DNA from: Rhodoferax sp. UBA4127
GTDB taxonomy: Bacteria; Pseudomonadota; Gammaproteobacteria; Burkholderiales; Burkholderiaceae_C
Reading direction: 5' to 3'
NCBI GenBank assembly: GCA_002381045.1
Contig: DFWT01000204.1
Span: 10,108 to 18,215 of the forward strand
Length of the DNA stretch: 8,108 bases
The notes under the pieces were generated by a model. That model was given only the letters and a program-made list of their open reading frames with translations. It was not told where the DNA came from and did no database searches. Shown here piece after piece: positions 5,855-8,108 of this stretch. The position numbers were made by a program, and so were the translations under genes. Each line of letters opens with the position of its first letter. Position 1 is the stretch's first letter.

Positions 5855-7309
5855 ATGAGTTTTGACCTCGTTCTTTTTGGTGGCACCGGCGACTTGTCCT
5901 GGCGCAAGCTGATGCCAGCGCTTTTTCAGGCTTTCAAACATGGCACGCTGCCAGAAGGTGCACGCATCATTGCGGTTGGCCGTGACGACCTCAGTGACGA
6001 GCGCTACCGCGATTTGATTCACCAGCGCTTTGAGCAAGTTGATCTGGCCAAACGCCCTACCCCTGAAGCCTTTGAGCGTTTTTCAAAGCTGCTGGAATTC
6101 GTCAGCATGGACTTGTCAAAGCCCGAGCATTACGCCTACCTGCGTGACAAACTGGCGCAACGCCAGGCCGACACCGTGGTGATGTACCTGGCCACCGCTC
6201 CGACCTTGTTCACCACCATCGTCGAGCAATTGGCTGTGGCCGGCCTGAACACGTCTAACACCCGTGTGGTGCTTGAAAAGCCGCTGGGCCACGACCTTGC
6301 CAGCAACCGAGCCATCAACCACAGCGTGGCCAAGGTGTTCAGTGAAAAGCAGGTGTTCCGCATTGACCACTACCTGGGCAAACCGGCAGTACAAAACCTG
6401 TTTGCCCTGCGTTTTGGCAATGCCTTGTTCGAGCCGCTGTGGCGGCGTGAGCACATTGCCAACATCCAGATCACCATTGCCGAAGAACTGGGCGTTGAAA
6501 AGCGCGGCGCCTTTTACGAAACCACTGGTGCACTGCGCGACATGGTGCAAAACCACGCGTTGCAGCTACTGTGCGCGATTGGCATGGAGCCACCGATTAA
6601 CTCGCATGCGGATGCGATTCGCGATGAAAAGTTGAAGGTGCTGCGCTCGCTCAAGCCCTGGACCACAGAATCTTTGGCACAGGACGTGATTCGCGGGCAG
6701 TACACCGCAGGTGCCATCGCCGGTCAAGCTGTGCCGGGCTACCGCGACGAGTTGGGTGTGGCTCCTGACAGTCACACCGAAACCTTTGTGGCACTGCGCA
6801 CCGAAATCTCGAATTGGCGCTGGGCGGGTGTGCCGTTTTACATCCGCACAGGCAAGCGCTTGGCCGGTCGCGATGCGCGCATTGTGGTGAACTTCAGACC
6901 CACGCCGCATGCGATTTTTAACTCGCAAATCGGCATGGCCAACCGCTTGGTCATCAACCTGCAACCCAAGGACGGACTGGAATTGCATTTGCTGGCCCAG
7001 GCACAGGACAAGCGGCAGAACTCCAACCTGCTGGCGCCGGTACAGCTCGATCTGGACTTTGACAAACGTTTTGGTGGTGAACGTGTGGGCGCTTACGAAC
7101 GGCTGTTGCTGGATGTGATTGACGGCCGACTGAACCTGTTTGTTCGCAGCGACGAACAAGAAGAAGCATGGCGCTGGGTGGAACCCATGCTCGAGCATTG
7201 GCAAAAAGACACCCAGGGCCCACGCCCCTATGCGGCCGGCACCTGGGGGCCAAGCGCCACCAGCGCCATGATTGCGCGCGACGGCTATTGCTGGAGCGAA
7301 GAGTGCTAA
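5855..7309 (+). CDS. zwf: Glucose-6-phosphate 1-dehydrogenase
   Basis: Cytoplasmic enzyme oxidising glucose-6-phosphate to 6-phosphogluconolactone with NADP+ or NAD+, the entry step to the Entner-Doudoroff and oxidative pentose phosphate routes. The 484-residue product (E. coli Zwf is 491) has the N-terminal Rossmann motif FGGTGDLSWRKLMPAL (8-23), EKPLGHDL (141-148), the active-site signature RIDHYLGK (169-176) and the GALRDMVQNH segment (225-234), whose His234 corresponds to the catalytic base of Leuconostoc G6PD, with Asp171 as its likely partner. FYIRTGKRL (328-336) supplies further substrate-site residues. I chose ATG 5855 because it places the Rossmann strand at the usual position; ATG 5834 would add seven residues. 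Neither has a visible Shine-Dalgarno. Followed after 18 bases by hexR, so probably one transcript. No pgl, edd or eda is in the window. Confidence 0.96.
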   Translation: MSFDLVLFGGTGDLSWRKLMPALFQAFKHGTLPEGARIIAVGRDDLSDERYRDLIHQRFEQVDLAKRPTPEAFERFSKLLEFVSMDLSKPEHYAYLRDKLAQRQADTVVMYLATAPTLFTTIVEQLAVAGLNTSNTRVVLEKPLGHDLASNRAINHSVAKVFSEKQVFRIDHYLGKPAVQNLFALRFGNALFEPLWRREHIANIQITIAEELGVEKRGAFYETTGALRDMVQNHALQLLCAIGMEPPINSHADAIRDEKLKVLRSLKPWTTESLAQDVIRGQYTAGAIAGQAVPGYRDELGVAPDSHTETFVALRTEISNWRWAGVPFYIRTGKRLAGRDARIVVNFRPTPHAIFNSQIGMANRLVINLQPKDGLELHLLAQAQDKRQNSNLLAPVQLDLDFDKRFGGERVGAYERLLLDVIDGRLNLFVRSDEQEEAWRWVEPMLEHWQKDTQGPRPYAAGTWGPSATSAMIARDGYCWSEEC

Positions 7310-7327
7310 GGGTCATGAGAACTCGCC

Positions 7328-8108
7328 ATGCTTGATCGAATCCGCGCCTCGTTGCCCTCATTGGCGCCGGCCGAACAGCGGGTGGCCAAATTGGTGCTGA
7401 GCGACCCGCGCAGTTTTGCCCGCATGCCTGTCAGCGAATTGGCATCACGTGCCAACGTCAGCAAACCCACCGTGGTTCGGTTTTGCCGCAGCGTGGGTTA
7501 TGACGGCCTGAGTGATTTCAAGCTGAAACTCGCTGGCAGCGTGCGCGAGGGCGTGCCCTTCATTCACCGCAGTGTGGATGTTGATGACAAAACCAGCGAC
7601 ATCATGGTGAAAGTCATTGACAACACGGTGGCTGCGTTTTTGAAATACCGCAACGATGCCAGTGCGCATGCCATTGACCGGGCGGTGGAGGCGCTGGTAG
7701 CGGCCTACATGGCGGGGCGCCGAATTGAATTTTTTGGTGTCGGCAACTCCGGCGTGGTGGCGCAGGATGCCCAGCACAAATTCTTCCGACTCGGCATCAA
7801 TGGCGTGGCCTACAGCGACGGCCACATGCAGGTGATGAGCGCGTCACTGTTACAGCCGGGCGATTGTGTGGTGGTGATTTCCAACTCTGGCCGCACCCGG
7901 GACTTGATGGACTCGTGTGACATCGCCCGCAAAAACGGGGCCACCACCATCGTCATCACCGCCAGCGGCTCGCCATTGGCCACCGCGGGCCACATCCATG
8001 TGACTGCCGATCACCCCGAGGGTTATGACCGCTACAGCCCGATGGTGTCGCGCCTGCTGCACTTGATGATCATCGACATTCTGGCGACCTGCGTGGCACT
8101 GCGCATTG
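7328..8108 (+). CDS. hexR: RpiR-family transcriptional regulator HexR (3' end beyond window)
   Basis: DNA-binding regulator of central sugar metabolism that is typically released from its operator by 2-keto-3-deoxy-6-phosphogluconate (KDPG). I translated 260 residues from ATG 7328; family members are about 285-290, so the C-terminal tail is missing. The N-terminal helix-turn-helix spans about 1-77, with the recognition segment ANVSKPTVVRFCRSVGYDG (42-60); Arg51 and Arg54 match the spacing of the DNA-contacting arginine pair of Pseudomonas HexR. The SIS sugar-phosphate domain covers about 120-255: FFGVGNSGVVAQDAQHKFFR (135-154) and ISNSGRTRDL (184-193). Ser141 and Ser185 fit the two serines reported to bind KDPG. 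PMVSRLLHLMIIDILAT near the end is characteristic of HexR. GAGA seven bases before the ATG is a modest ribosome site. Lying in the zwf transcript, it probably represses its own expression. Confidence 0.88.
   Translation, partial: MLDRIRASLPSLAPAEQRVAKLVLSDPRSFARMPVSELASRANVSKPTVVRFCRSVGYDGLSDFKLKLAGSVREGVPFIHRSVDVDDKTSDIMVKVIDNTVAAFLKYRNDASAHAIDRAVEALVAAYMAGRRIEFFGVGNSGVVAQDAQHKFFRLGINGVAYSDGHMQVMSASLLQPGDCVVVISNSGRTRDLMDSCDIARKNGATTIVITASGSPLATAGHIHVTADHPEGYDRYSPMVSRLLHLMIIDILATCVALRI

Noticed and set aside
6566..7204. A 212-codon minus-strand open frame inside zwf
   Set aside because: Fully antisense to a conserved enzyme; no domain recognised.
7315..7335. Tiny ATG-initiated frame between zwf and hexR
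   Set aside because: Only six codons before TGA and overlapping the hexR start; no reason to think it is a functional leader peptide.

Overview
The window looks like ordinary chromosome of a betaproteobacterium, most likely Burkholderiales and perhaps Comamonadaceae. This is inferred from GC-rich coding DNA, the protein styles and a zwf-hexR pair; no rRNA or marker gene is present to settle it. I see no phage, transposon, CRISPR, tRNA or rRNA sequence.

Layout. On the minus strand, reading from about 5590 down to 130, lies a complete, tightly packed oligopeptide ABC importer operon, oppA-oppB-oppC-oppD-oppF. Gaps are 10, 7 and 3 bases, followed by a 4-base GTGA overlap. After it, still on the minus strand, is the first 18 codons of another gene whose N-terminus looks like a signal peptide; it runs off the left edge. 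On the plus strand, divergent from oppA, are zwf (glucose-6-phosphate dehydrogenase) and, 18 bases downstream, hexR (an RpiR-family regulator), which runs off the right edge with roughly 25-30 residues missing.

How the parts work together. OppA captures peptides in the periplasm, OppB and OppC form the membrane channel, and OppD and OppF hydrolyse ATP. Zwf commits glucose-6-phosphate to the Entner-Doudoroff and pentose phosphate routes. HexR proteins characteristically repress such genes until the pathway intermediate KDPG releases them. The 264-base region between oppA and zwf carries an AT-rich cluster of AGTT(A/T)C half-sites at exact 8-base spacing. One 15-base near-palindrome in it resembles the known HexR operator, so a zwf-hexR autoregulatory loop is the most economical reading.

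Nothing here demands a new biological system. The points most worth checking are the operator array and its possible effect on the divergent opp operon, a closely spaced cysteine pair in OppA in place of the enterobacterial disulfide, and four-cysteine C-terminal motifs in both ATPases.
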